DNA of 64,000 nucleotides from Boesenbergia rotunda (Eukaryota; Streptophyta; Magnoliopsida; Zingiberales; Zingiberaceae). Both the position numbers and the translations under genes were made by a program. The notes below the pieces were generated by a model. That model had not been told where the DNA came from. It saw only the letters and a list, made by a program, of their open reading frames with translations, and did not search any database. Shown in pieces: positions 30,996-41,530 of the stretch; the first letter of the stretch is position 1; each line of letters begins with the position of its first letter. Location: positions 249,453 through 313,452 of the forward strand of contig JAGFNQ010001127.1 of the NCBI GenBank assembly GCA_024364735.1, given 5' to 3'.

Positions 30996-32650
30996 GACAC
31001 TCCAAAAAATGTTTCCCAATGCACTTTGCCCTCTTTTGATGCCCTCTAATTAATTCTGAGCCAAGGGGGTTAAGGATCAACTAATTCGGATGAGAAACCT
31101 CAAGAAACAGTGTGCCAGCCTCCACTGATCAGTCAAGGGACCGATCATACATCTGCTGATCGGACTGGGGAATGTTCTGGACAGCTCCTGATCGGTGACG
31201 ATCAGTAGCTAAAATCTCTAGAATTCTTGAACTGTCTTCTGAGATCTGTCTTCTTTCAATCTATAACTCACTCTTGATACTTGATACCTTCTTCCAATTC
31301 AACTTCTAACTCAGAACTTGATTTCCACTTCATATTTCCCTTTTCTTTTCCCTTTCTTTTTTTTTCCAGCTGCTCCATTTCTGTTTTTTTTCTGCAGCTA
31401 AGTGATTTTTTTTTTCTGTTTTTGCTTCCATTGCCTTCCAATAACTAGCTCCAACTTGCGAATTCTGAGATGTGTAACCTTTCAAAACTTTTCAGCTTGA
31501 TAACATGGAATGAGACCATCCTTTTGTTCCTACTTAATACTTGGTCCAATGGAGCTTGTTTTCTATCCATAACTTGAACTTTTAAGGTTGTATCTTTGCT
31601 CTCTAACTTTTTTTTTCCTTTTCTTCACTTTTCAAATTACACAAAATTTTCTTTTTCTTGCAACTGAACTGATGGATATTCTTGCAACCCAAACTTGATA
31701 CAAAGCTCCTTCCAATTGGCACATCATTGCTTGTTGGTTGACAATTGTTTCAATTTTACCTTCAAGATTTGATCAAATGCTTGCATCCTCCCCCACACTT
31801 AAATTTTTGTCTGTCTCGGGCAAAGTAACATCAAGAAACATTAAAGCACCCAAGTCCAATGAAAATACTATGATGAACATGAATGATTAGGGAAGGAAAA
31901 TGGAATTCAAAGTAGATAAACAAATAAAATTGCAACAATGATATAAGAAAGGAAACAAAGTGATTCACCTCTATAAATGTGGTCCAATCATAGAAATATA
32001 GCTTTGAAAGAACCTAAGCAAGTTCTAGAGCACAATCGCATGTGTGTATCACAAAAGTTAGGCCAATCCTCACTAGGTAAAAAGAATTCATCTCAAGTCA
32101 TCAATCTAGAGTCCATAACTAAGAAGTACTCAAGCAACCAAGAATTTTCATCCAATGGCTCAAATCCTAAGTTTTAACAACCAAATTTAATTTACTTTCA
32201 AGGAACTCTAAAATGATATAAGAAAATCTAGATGGATACATTTATTTCAATTCATGCAAGAAGTAAAATGTCAAAAGGGTAAAATGGTATCTACAATGAC
32301 TCTTATACATTCTATACTAACCAAGCATTTATTAATAAGAACTCATTTTAAAAGAAAATTTTACTTCTAGAAAATATAAAAATGAAACATGCAATGAAAT
32401 AAAATGCAAGAAAGAACAAATTCCCCTTTATTTCTGACGGTTGGAGTCGATCCAGAAATAACCTCCATTGCGGTAGTGGAGGAGTATGGGTGGTAGAGAG
32501 AGCATTCTTCATGTGATCCATATTATGGTGCATTGCTCCCCCACACTTAAACTTCACAGAAAAATATTCAGGTGGCCTAAGGCGATTAAGGTACAACATA
32601 CATTTTAGAGGTGGAGTGCTATGAATTAAAGTAAGATCTACTCCTCCCTC
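30996..32650 (-). other. Non-coding internal region of B
   Basis: AT-rich sequence with no supportable gene. It has GATCGG motifs similar to those in the LTR (about 31140-31205) and CTCCCCCACACTTA stretches at 31790-31801 and 32537-32550, which on the minus strand resemble extra polypurine tracts. A minus-strand 83-codon frame at 32348-32599 may be the tail of a longer decayed ORF but has no recognisable domain. Confidence 0.6.
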
Positions 32651-34096
32651 TAGATGCTTTTTGAAAATCCTTCCAGGAGGTTAGAGTCTGTTTAGATGGA
32701 GCACCCACTCCAGAAGCCTACGTGACCCTGCAAAACCATGTAATACCTCCCTCAAGCGTATAGGGTAAGAAAGAAATAAAATAATATCAGTCTCTATATA
32801 AAATGTATCCAAAAATGCATCACATCCAATAAAATCTATCTTAGGTACCTCCATGAGTTTTTCACAATTAATATCCACAAAAGGTATATCAAGAAACTTA
32901 TCACAACCAATGAGATCAATTTTGGGTACCTCTCATAGTTTTCCACCATCAATTCCTGCATAAGATGTGTCAAGACATGCATCACAGCCAATAAAATCAA
33001 TGCTAGGTACCTCTATGGAATCTTCACAATTAGTATCTACATAAGATGTGCCCAGAAATTCATCACAACAAACAAAATCATCACTAAGTACCTCTATTAG
33101 TTTTTCACAATCAATCTCAACATAAAATATATCAAGAATTCCACCACAACAAACAAAATCAATTTTAGGCACCTCTAAAAGTTTTTCACAATTATTATCC
33201 ACATAAGATGTATCACAACATGCTTCACATTCAACTAAATCAATTTTAGGTGCCTCCATAGGTTTTTCATAATCAATTTCTACAAAAGATGTGTCAATAA
33301 TTGCTTCACAACCAACAAGATCAACCTTGGAAGAAATACTTACCTTATCATGCTGAAAAGTACCTGAAGGTTTTATAAGAGTAGATGTAACTGTGGTCTC
33401 CTCCTGGTCATGTATATGCTCCACTTCAATCTCAGGTTCTGGTAGACATTCAACTAAGAAAGGTGATTCTTGGGCCCTTGCTTTCACCATGCAAGTCCCT
33501 ACACTTTCATACTGATCTTCTGAGTTTTCTAATGTATCAGTCAATGGTGGTGGTCCCTGGGGCTCTGTGCAATCCCCTACACCTGTAGAATCATCTGCCA
33601 CACAAGCTTCATCAACCATTTCTACAACAACCATATTAGAAAAATTAGGACCGTCAATAACAATATCATCATAAAATAAAAGATGAGAAGGATCACAAAA
33701 TAAAAGACTAGAAAGGTCTTGTAGAGCTTCAGAATCAAATTCAAGGCTGTCACAAGCTTTGCTATCAATCTCCTCCACTGCCTCTATAGATAACGGCTCC
33801 TCAATAGGTATGTGTGGTCCCTGGGGCTCAGTGCAATCCCCTACACTCTCACACCTATCCTCTGAATTTTCTGACATGTCAATCAAAATTGATGGTCCCT
33901 GGGGCTCAGTGCAATCTCCTACACCTAAAGAATCATCTCCAACTGGAAATGAATCAGATACAACCTCTAACTCAGCTGCCTCCTCTGTAGCTAACACCTC
34001 CTCTGTCCCATCTGAGCTTAAACACCCTCTCTGAATATCAAATGAAACTTCATCAACAATTAGCTCTGCCTCAACAATCTTATCTGCAATTCCCAT
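32651..34096 (-). CDS. Acidic protein of B with Cys-containing tandem repeats (387 aa plus decayed tail)
   Basis: The open frame runs from 34096 to 32933; related sequence continues to about 32680 after a stop. The N-terminal half is rich in Glu, Asp and Ser and repeats VGDCTEPQGP several times. From about residue 260 the protein consists of 27-residue (81-bp) repeats of the form D-(F/L)-VGC-(D/E)-A...DTSYV-(D/E)...CEKL-EVPKI; about seven units can be seen at 32810-33330, the last two beyond the stop. No known enzyme motif, signal peptide or membrane segment is evident. Regular paired Cys in an acidic repeat is unusual for a gag or pol product. I do not recognise a family. It could be a captured or newly expanded ORF of a non-autonomous gypsy element. 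Confidence 0.6.
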
Positions 34097-34126
34097 GCTA
34101 ATGCTAGGAGGATTCTCTCTGGAGTA

Positions 34127-35190
34127 CTATGGGAAGTGTAAAGGAATTTTTGGTTCCTCCTCTTGAGCTGAAAATTTTGGAAGTGAACTCTGAACAAGAA
34201 TTTCAGGAGGAATGCATGCTGTAGGTGCCCTAATTTTGATGATTTCTTCTTCTTCTTCCACCAAAACTGCAAAATCAATTGAAGAAGGTCTTAGGCTTGC
34301 ACTAGGGTCACCTTGAATTGATATAGAATCAACTACGGGGTTGTTTTGAGTGGGGAAATAAGATGCTGGAACTTTCTCAGAAAATTCATCCCTTGGAATG
34401 TTTAGACTTAAAACAACCTCTTCATTCGTCCAAGTTAGCTCACAATCATACCCCTTAGAATTAAAAGTGGCTTGAGAAGGTGATTGTCTTGATCTTTGGG
34501 CTTGCATTTGATTCATTTGATTAACCAATTATCCAAGGCGTCTTTCATAGTCTTTAAGAGTAGAATTATTTTTTTGTTGTTGCAAGAGTTGTTGCAACAT
34601 CTCCTCCAGCCTTTGTTGTTGAGCCTCACTTTCACTAGAATCCTCTAAGTCTCCTTGATAAGCATAAAACTCTTGTTGGACTTGAAAGGGTTCATTAGGT
34701 TGCTCAAAATTAGAAGTAGGCTGTGAATTCTGAAATTGGAATTGTTGAGGCTGATCAAATGATTGATTTGGTTGTTGGAATTGCTGAAAATTGGGCTGGG
34801 AACATGGTTGAAACTGCTGAAAATTGTAGCTCTGAAAATTCTGAACTTGAGGTTGAAATTGTTGTGGAGAGGGCTAAAATTGTGGAGGTTGATAACTCTG
34901 ATTGTATGGTTGAAGACTCTATTGATTAGGATTGTAACCCTGCTGAAAATTTTGGAATTGTAGTTGAAATTGCTGTGGTGGCTGATTCCAAGGTTGGTTT
35001 TGTTGACAATTCGAATAAGATTGCTGAAATTGTTGAAATTGAGGTTGAAATTGATAATTGGGTTGCTAAAAATTTGAAAAGGGCTGAGATGGTTGAAAAT
35101 TCTGCTAAACATTTTGGAATTGAGAATATAGCTGTTGAAAACTCTGACAAGGCTGCTGATAATTCTGAAAATACTGATACTCTGCCATGG
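34127..35190 (-). pseudogene. Gln-rich gag-like remnant of B
   Basis: From an ATG at about 35190 one minus-strand frame reads a long Gln/Asn/Pro/Phe-rich region (QQFQ, NFQQ, QPNQ repeats) broken by several TAG codons. It then gives a helical segment (EEMLQQLLQQQ; YERRL), and from 34528 to 34127 an open frame with NQMNQMQAQRSRQ and an acidic tail (EEEEEIIKI). Gln-rich stretches followed by a short helix resemble the C-terminal part of plant gypsy gag proteins, but no zinc knuckle is present. The Asn-rich 221-codon frame at 34645-35310 is the same DNA read in the wrong frame. Confidence 0.5.
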
Positions 35191-35378
35191 AACTGCTTGA
35201 ATAAGTAGAAAATTTTCCAATAGCTTTGCAAACTTTAATGGTTGCCCCCCTGCAGTCCTAGCCACGAAACAAACAAAATGACAGCCAATGTATACAAAAA
35301 GATAAAGCAAATAAAAATGGAATCAAAGAATATAAATATTAAACACAAGCTCAAATTAAACAAACTCAACTAGTGATT

Positions 35379-35395
35379 CTCCGGCAACGGCGCCA
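35379..35395 (-). other. Primer-binding site of B (Athila/Tat type)
   Basis: The minus strand reads TGGCGCCGTTGCCGGAG six bases after the 5' LTR. TGGCGCCGTTGCCGG is the primer site reported for Athila/Tat Ty3/gypsy elements (tRNA-Asp-like). It shows that B is not a copia element even though pol is absent. Confidence 0.85.
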
Positions 35396-35401
35396 AAAAT
35401 T

Positions 35402-37142
35402 TGATGCAACCCAAAATAGCTGTCACGAATATGAGTCTCAAATTTAGATATTTATAAAGCTGAAAACCCTTTGGCTAACAAAGATAAAAATGTAGTAGAG
35501 GGGTCTCAGGTCGTATTTTTCCAAGGACTAGTTGTGAGTGATTAATTCAAGCTTGCAAGTTTATTTATCGTTTAATGTTTGGGTTTTCTAGATAAAATGG
35601 GGGGTTTTGGCGATAAGGAAATGAAATAACAATTCGGAAACAGAATGAGCTTAACTAAACTTAAAATGAATTATGGAAGTGCGAAACTAAACTTAACCTA
35701 ATTGACAATTGAACAAGTAAATTCAAACTCTTGAATTGAAATTAAAGAACTAATTGCAAGAAATAAAGTGCAGAAAATTAATTACGAGGAAATAAAAGCG
35801 AGATCAAAACAATTCTTAAGTCGTTGACTTGAAGTGAAGGTAACAAGCTAGAACAACTGAAGATAACAAGTGCTTGGAACAAGAAATTATCCTAAATTCA
35901 ACATCAAATTAGTTTGTATCCAAAACTTCCCTTCGCCGTCACACGAAGGTTGAGCTATGAACCCCCTAGCTCAAAAACCACTGAAGGAGAATTCCCAAGT
36001 CAGTTCGTAATTGTTTGGCGCATGTTGTTCTTCCTGATCGGTCTCTGGACCGATCATGTTTTCCCCTGATCGGACTGGGATCCGATCAGGTGAGTCTTTG
36101 ATCGATCGGAGCGAACGATCAGTAGCTGAAGTCACTTCGCGATTTCCTCCATCTCGATCGACTGGATGACGATCGATTCGAAGAGACAATCAGAAGCTTT
36201 CGAGAACCCCTCTACAACTTCGACAGCATCTCTGAATGACTGAAATCCGGCGATCGACAATGGATTGGCCGATGAAAACAGAGCTTCGGCAACACCCTCA
36301 CCTAAGCTTCCAAAAACGCCATCAATTAGCGAAACCAACTGGAAATCATACCTCCGCGATCTGAAATCTTGAAGACAACTAGGTTGATGTGGCCGCACGC
36401 GATCTATGGAAAAGAAACTGCAAGGAAATCGATGAAGAACTCAAGAACAACGAAGAACTCTACTCTACTGGCGATGAAGACTCGGCTGCTACGCGACATG
36501 ACGACCACCGAGAAGAAAGAGGGAATTCCCTTTTAATTAAAACAATTTGATTTTGAACGGCCAAGATCTTCTTTGCTCCATCCGACGGTCAGATCAAGTA
36601 CGATCTGACCCAAACTCCCCAGATCTTGATCAATGGTCCTGATCTACCTTTCCTTAGCTCGGATCAACCAGATCTATGGAAGATGGCTCAGATCATCCCT
36701 TCTCTTGCTTGGATGGTTTAGATTCTCTTGAGCTTGATCCAACGGTCAGATGGCTTCTGATTTGGATGAAATTTTCAGATCTTGATCAGTGGTCATGATT
36801 GACTCTATCTTGAACTCGAATTGATCAGAAGTTGACCGATGGTTCAGATCTAGCCGTTTCTTGATCGGACGGCTCATACTAATCCAAGCTTGATCACTTT
36901 GATCGGGATCTAATTCTGGCTCAAGTCTGGTCCAACCTGATCTAGGTCCATGGTCATTTGAAGCCTACAAAATTAGATACACATTTTAGTGCCAAAATAT
37001 CTCAAATACACAAAGATTTTATTTAAAAGCCCAAAATAGAGGAAATACATGAAACCTAATATAAATGCAAACTTAAGCTTATAAAATATGGATCAAATAT
37101 GGATTTTAGAGCCTAAAATAAATAACAAAATGGTAGTTATCA
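35402..37142 (-). repeat. 5' LTR of B
   Basis: TGATGCAACCC to GTAGTTATCA on the plus strand, 1741 bp. It lacks 14 bp present in the other LTR (after GAACTAATTGCA near 35757) and has a damaged palindrome (GACCGATCATG at about 36047). Confidence 0.92.
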
Positions 37143-37147
37143 CCGAC
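37143..37147. repeat. Target-site duplication CCGAC, right copy (element B)
   Basis: Identical to 26373-26377. The Q reading frame resumes here. Confidence 0.95.
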
Positions 37148-37497
37148 CGCGCGTCCGTCCTGGAGGATGACCTGGTCTAGGCTCGGGCAGATGAGCGGGC
37201 CACGTTGGAGAGTCTTAGAGAGGCCTTGGCCGAGCAGTCGGAGATGTTTACTGAGCTGGAATGGCTGAGGAGTTCCTACGAGGCTGCTGTGGCCGAGCTC
37301 CTTACCCTTCAAGTTGCCAAAGCTTCTTGCTCTACGGAGGCCGAGGCAGGCCATAGGGCGAAGTTTCTAGAGTCGGATGAGTTTCGTACCATCGTGGCCG
37401 ACCAGGTAATGAAGCACCTATAACAGGGCTTCCATCAGGCTATCGAGCAGCTGAAGAAGGACCAGTTCTTACCTCCCGATGTCGACCCGCGGTTGTA
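37148..37497 (+). pseudogene. Gypsy-type coding remnant Q, C-terminal coiled coil
   Basis: Continues the charged helical frame broken by B. The reading includes VLEDDLV, a TAG, ATLESLREALAEQSEMF, AAVAELLTLQVAKASC, then SDEFRTIVADQVMKHL, a TAA at about 37421, and GFHQAIEQLKKDQFLPPDVDP near the end. A coiled coil closed by a (F)-x-Q-A-I-(E/Q)-x-F/L-K ... PPxVDP segment is characteristic of plant gypsy-type transposon ORFs. Two stops show decay. Together with 24611-26377 it makes one broken gene. Confidence 0.65.
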
Positions 37498-38746
37498 AGC
37501 TCCATCCGAGCGAGAGAGGGGCTTTCTCTGAGGTCTTGAGTTTGTGGGGCCCTGTTTTCACCAGGGGGTCGAGCCCTGTTGTAGCAATTTTGAGTTAATG
37601 CGATCACTTTTACTATTCCTTGTGTATGTGCTTTTTCCCAATGTGTCTCGCGTCTTCGCTTTATGGGTTTTAACGAATTGAAAAGTACTTACTTGTTTCG
37701 AGGTTGATTCTGGGTGCGAAACCCTTGACGATTCTACAGGTCGAAGCTCCCGGCCTGCATTTATGTCCATGGTGGGCCCCTGTTAATATTTCCTTCTGGA
37801 GTGGGTGGGTGGCTCCCAAACCGTCGCCTCCGCATTATACGCAATCTTATTGAATGGACTTATAAAGAGTCGCGGGTTCCTAGGTGCAGCATGGGCACGT
37901 TGGCCGAAACGACGCTTTGGCGTTTGTTGCTGTTCCTACGTCTTCCCTGCATTAACTGCACGGGGAGGCAGCCATCAATATAAATAGGAGGAGAGGGGTG
38001 CACCGTCTCCTTCAACGCTTCCGTCTGCTTGCTTCCTCCTTCCTGGCGCGATGCCAGCGCTCTTCTTGCCCCCTGTGGCCGCCGTTGTTGATGCCGCAGC
38101 TGGGGGAGTATTCCTGGCCGAAGAGCTTCGCGAAGGGGGAAGTCTTTGTTTCACCCTTTTTTCTGGGGAGCATGGTGGAGATGATGTCCGGGGTCTCGCT
38201 GAAGATCCTGGCGGATGTGGGACTCCTGGGTTATCTGAGGAGTTCAGAAAAGATCTTATGTGATCTGCCAGGGGGCATGGAGGAGATGACTCATCCTGTT
38301 GATCACCAAACCCTGGTCGGCCCGCGGCGGTGTACCCCATGTGCCTTCTTCTTCCGAATCCTCGTTCTCCCCGAGTTTCGTGCAGAGGAAGGTGTTTGTG
38401 GGATGCATCGTCACCAACAGGGGAGGGGCTACAACCGCTGGCTTCTCTCCTTCTCTTTCTTCTTTTCATTGAGAATTTGCGGCCGCTGTTCCCCCTCCTC
38501 AGTTAAGGCGATTCTTCTTTGTGTATTTACACGCTCCGAGGAGAAATTGCAGTCGCTGCGCCCCCTCTTCTGCCTTTTGAATGTTGTACTCCGCCTCATC
38601 TTCGTGAAAGAAGGGGGTCTTAGAATGGGGTCGAGCTACCCATGTTTTACCTCAGGCGTCCTCATCCGTCCCTGATTACTCGGATGACGTACCCAGAAGG
38701 TAGAAAAAGATTCAAGGACCCTGTCGACGGGTTTCCACGTACTGTG
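37498..38746 (+). other. 3' region of Q, possibly its LTR; no supportable gene
   Basis: GC-richer than its surroundings. A TATA-like ATATAAATAGG at 37978-37988 followed by CACCGTCTCCTTC could be an LTR promoter, but no second copy or boundary is visible. Open frames of up to 225 codons (37998-38675) and 164 codons on the other strand overlap each other and match no family I know; they look like chance frames in GC-rich DNA. Confidence 0.45.
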
Positions 38747-39774
38747 TGTTGGGAACGAGATGGCTATAGAGGGGGGGTGAATATAGACAATCGCTTGCCC
38801 CTTGTCAACTTATCACGATTTCTGCAACTCAAATATCAGTAGCACAGCGGAAAGAGTGGAAAACAGAGTATGCAGAAAAACTAAACGAGAGCGAAACAAA
38901 TACAACTAGCAAGATCGCAAACAAGGAGGGTTTACAAGGTTCGGGGATAACTTGCCCCTACTCCTTGGCGTGCCCTTGAGGTGGGCGATCCCTTGATCGT
39001 CGGCAGATCAAGCCCCGGTCAACACCGGATATGAAGCAACCTCCTTCTCGGTGGAGAAACCTCTCCACAGCGTGTTTCACACAATGATATATAATGAGCA
39101 CAATGAAACAACAACAAGAAGGATCTTACTCAAACTCTTAGCAAGGACAAAACACAGCAAGCTTCCCTGAGCTCCACCCAGTGGCGATCTCACGCAGACC
39201 CCTGTCTGCTTCGTGTCTTCCCACTGTCGGACTCCAAGCTTCTTGTTTTCTCCTTCAAGCGCTCAAGTATGATGATTGCTCCTCTATAGCTTGCTTAGAA
39301 TGGTTGAAGAACTTAAGAACAGCAAGCTTGTAGCAGCAGAACGCAAGAACACGAAGAATTTTTTCAAACTGAATCGCTTCCAAAAAAAAACTCTCTGTCT
39401 CGCCTCGTCTTCTCACGCATCCTTTTGTTTCTCCGCCAAGCGACAAGTGACCACATCTCTGTAGCTCCCAGCTACTCATCTGCCAACGCCAGCCTCTACT
39501 GAGCTATCTCTGGACTCACTGAGCTCCTCAGCCAAGCTCCAGTCTCAGCCCCAGTCTTCGGCTCGCCGTTGCAACCTGAGATGTGAAAAGGGACAAACCT
39601 GCTCCAAGGAAAGCATGCTTTGACTTCTCCTTGAGTGTTTGAATCCTCCCCTGTCACCTGAAACTCAATCAGAGCATTAGAGCAGAAGATCACACAGCAT
39701 ATCACATACATCAGCAAATCCGATACGATCAGACGCTCTGACCGCGTCTGACAGTGAAATTTGAATTAAAGTAA

Positions 39775-40240
39775 TCGGTCACCAGACCGATCCAGGGTGT
39801 GTGGATGGATCACCAGATCGATCCACTGCTTTGCTGGGATTCCCAGCTCTCGCAGCTATACACGCCTGATCGGTCACCAGACCGATCAGATTGGATCCTG
39901 ATCGGTCACCCAGACCGATCAGGCAAGATGAACAGTTACTTTTTAATCAAATCCAAGATCCCTGATCGGTCCCCGGACCGATCCAAGCCTTTGATCAGCA
40001 AGGGAACTCACTCACCGTTTGCTCCCTGATCGGTCACCAGACCGATCAGGAGCAAGACAGTAAGGAAGCAGCCTGCTCCCTGATCGGTCACCGGTCCGAT
40101 CAGGAGCCACACAGTAGATTCCCAATCTCACTGTGCGCTCCCTGATCGGTCACCAGTCCGATCAGACATAGCTGGATCGGTCACCAGACCGATCCACTAA
40201 GGAGCAGCGTGCCAATGTCCCTGATCGGTCACCAGACCGA
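39775..40240. repeat. Array of CTGATCGGTC/GACCGATCAG palindromes in LTR H
   Basis: About ten units of 20-24 bp, e.g. 39866-39889, separated by 10-45 bp of unrelated sequence. Loops are ACCA, CCCG or ACCG, and some units are one base off. The same palindrome occurs in the Ty3/gypsy LTR of B (27024-27047). Confidence 0.85.
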
Positions 40241-40249
40241 TCCAGTGAC

Positions 40250-40860
40250 TCAACCCTAGCCCTCCAAGCTAGGAATTCATCCACCTTAGCCCTCCAAGCT
40301 AAGGATTTTTCCATCTAACTCTCCAAGTTAGGAATTTGCACCTAACCCTCCAAGTTAGGACTTTTCACCTAGCCCTCCAAGCTAGGACTTTTCACCTAGC
40401 CCTCCAAGCTAGGACTTTTCACCCAACTCTTCCGAGTTAGAACATCATCCAACCTAGCCCTCCAAGCTAGGCACCTGACCCTCCAAGCCAGGACTTTTTC
40501 ACCTAATTCTCCAGGATGGGAATTTGCACCTAACCCTCCAGGTTAGGACTTTTCACCTAGCCCTCCAAGCTAGGACTTTTCAACCAACCTTTCCGAATTA
40601 GGACTTTTCCAACACCTAACCTCCCAGGTTAGGATTTTCCACACCTAACCCTCCAGGTCAGGATTTTCCAACACCTAGCCCTCCAGGCTAGGATTTTCCA
40701 CATCATGCCTAATCCTCGATCAGGACTTAATCATCATAATCATCACAATTCATCACACCTAACCTCCCAGGTTAGGATTTTCCAAATCATGCCTAATCCT
40801 CGATCAGGACTTAATCATAATCCACCTAACCTCCAAGATTAGGATTTTTCATATCATAAT
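40250..40860. repeat. Array of CCTAGCCCTCCAAGCTAGG-type hairpins in LTR H
   Basis: Roughly 18 units of about 30 bp. Arms vary together: CCTAGC/GCTAGG, CTAACC/GGTTAG, CTAACT/AGTTAG, CCTGACC-type; the loop CCTCCAA or CCTCCAG is nearly constant. Paired changes in arms suggest that pairing matters or that units spread by conversion. Confidence 0.8.
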
Positions 40861-40924
40861 CATCCTCCTAAACTAAAATCGTTGTCAACACCAAAACAAC
40901 AATCAGGGCCAGTCTGCATCAACA

Positions 40925-41530
40925 ATCTCCCCCATTTTTGTTGTTTGACAACCCGATTTTAAGTTTAGGGATTCTCAATCAATATTCCAACTTTAGAATC
41001 ATAGGGGAATCCAGATCCTCCCCCTACAACATAATCATGCTAAACTTAACTAATCCACACTCTCCCCCTTTGTCGAACACCGAAAAGGAGCCAGAGGGGC
41101 TGTTAAGTTTAAACAAAACTCCCCCTCAACCCTAGAGGTATCCCAACTCATCAAGAATGTGATAGTTTGCGGAATTGGCATACGAACACATGTGAAAAAT
41201 TATAGCAAGACATAGCAATCACATGCATCATATGAGTATGAAATATAGACTCCCAAAGCATGCCATAATATTCATAAGTATCAAATAGACATGGCAGTGT
41301 AAGCATGAATATGACAATCGAACAATCATGCAGATAACAGGTTCATAATCATCAAGACATCAACAATAGTAGAATAAGCATGGCAGATAAGTCAAAGCAT
41401 GAAAACATCCAAGCAAGTAACAAAATATGTGTGACTCGAGGTCACAACAACAACGTCAGGGGGCATACAGCCCAAAAGTAAGACATCATCACTCGACAGC
41501 AACATCGTCATCAGAATCATCAATACATAT
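40925..41530 (-). other. 3' non-coding region of H
   Basis: Begins with the polypurine tract (minus strand AAAATGGGGGAGAT) and contains further CTCCCCCT clusters (41018-41028, 41062-41068, 41121-41128). No gene seen. It is cut at 41531 by A2 (preceding five bases CATAT). Confidence 0.75.

Larger units (their letters stand above)
26378..37142 (-). mobile_element. Ty3/gypsy-type element B without pol (interrupted by solo LTR A3)
   Basis: LTRs at 26378-28131 (1754 bp) and 35402-37142 (1741 bp) share start TGATGC(G/A)ACCC and end GTAGTTATCA and are flanked by CCGAC. The minus strand has the primer site TGGCGCCGTTGCCGGAG at 35395 to 35379, the type described for Athila/Tat gypsy elements, and a polypurine tract at the left LTR. 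The interior (28132-35401, minus the A3 insertion) has a Gln-rich gag-like remnant and an acidic repeat ORF but no protease, RT, RNase H or integrase. The LTRs differ at tens of positions and by a 14-bp gap, so B is clearly older than C. Confidence 0.9.
38747..40924 (-). repeat. 3' LTR of SIRE-like element H (2178 bp)
   Basis: Starts TGTTGGGAACGAG and ends CTGCATCAACA on the plus strand, followed by ATCTCCCCC (polypurine tract of a minus-strand element). Read from 40924 it shows a hairpin array (40860-40250: CCTAGCCCTCCAAGCTAGG-type units with CACCT and ACTTTTC linkers), then about ten palindromes CTGATCGGTC-N4-GACCGATCAG (40240-39775), then R-U5. The layout equals that of C, E, F, N and O although the motifs are different. 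Target duplication CTGTG (38742-38746) has no visible partner. Confidence 0.85.

Noticed and set aside
31740..32600. Candidate host 5' or promoter region between A3 and the repeat ORF
   Set aside because: It is continuous with the interior of element B between its LTRs and carries no promoter or coding signal of its own.
34645..35310. 221-codon Asn/Ser/Phe-rich minus-strand frame
   Set aside because: It is the shadow of the Gln-rich gag-like frame on the same strand; low complexity explains its openness.
37998..38675. 225-codon plus-strand frame and 164-codon minus-strand frame
   Set aside because: They overlap each other in GC-rich sequence, lack a recognisable domain, and lie in what may be an LTR.
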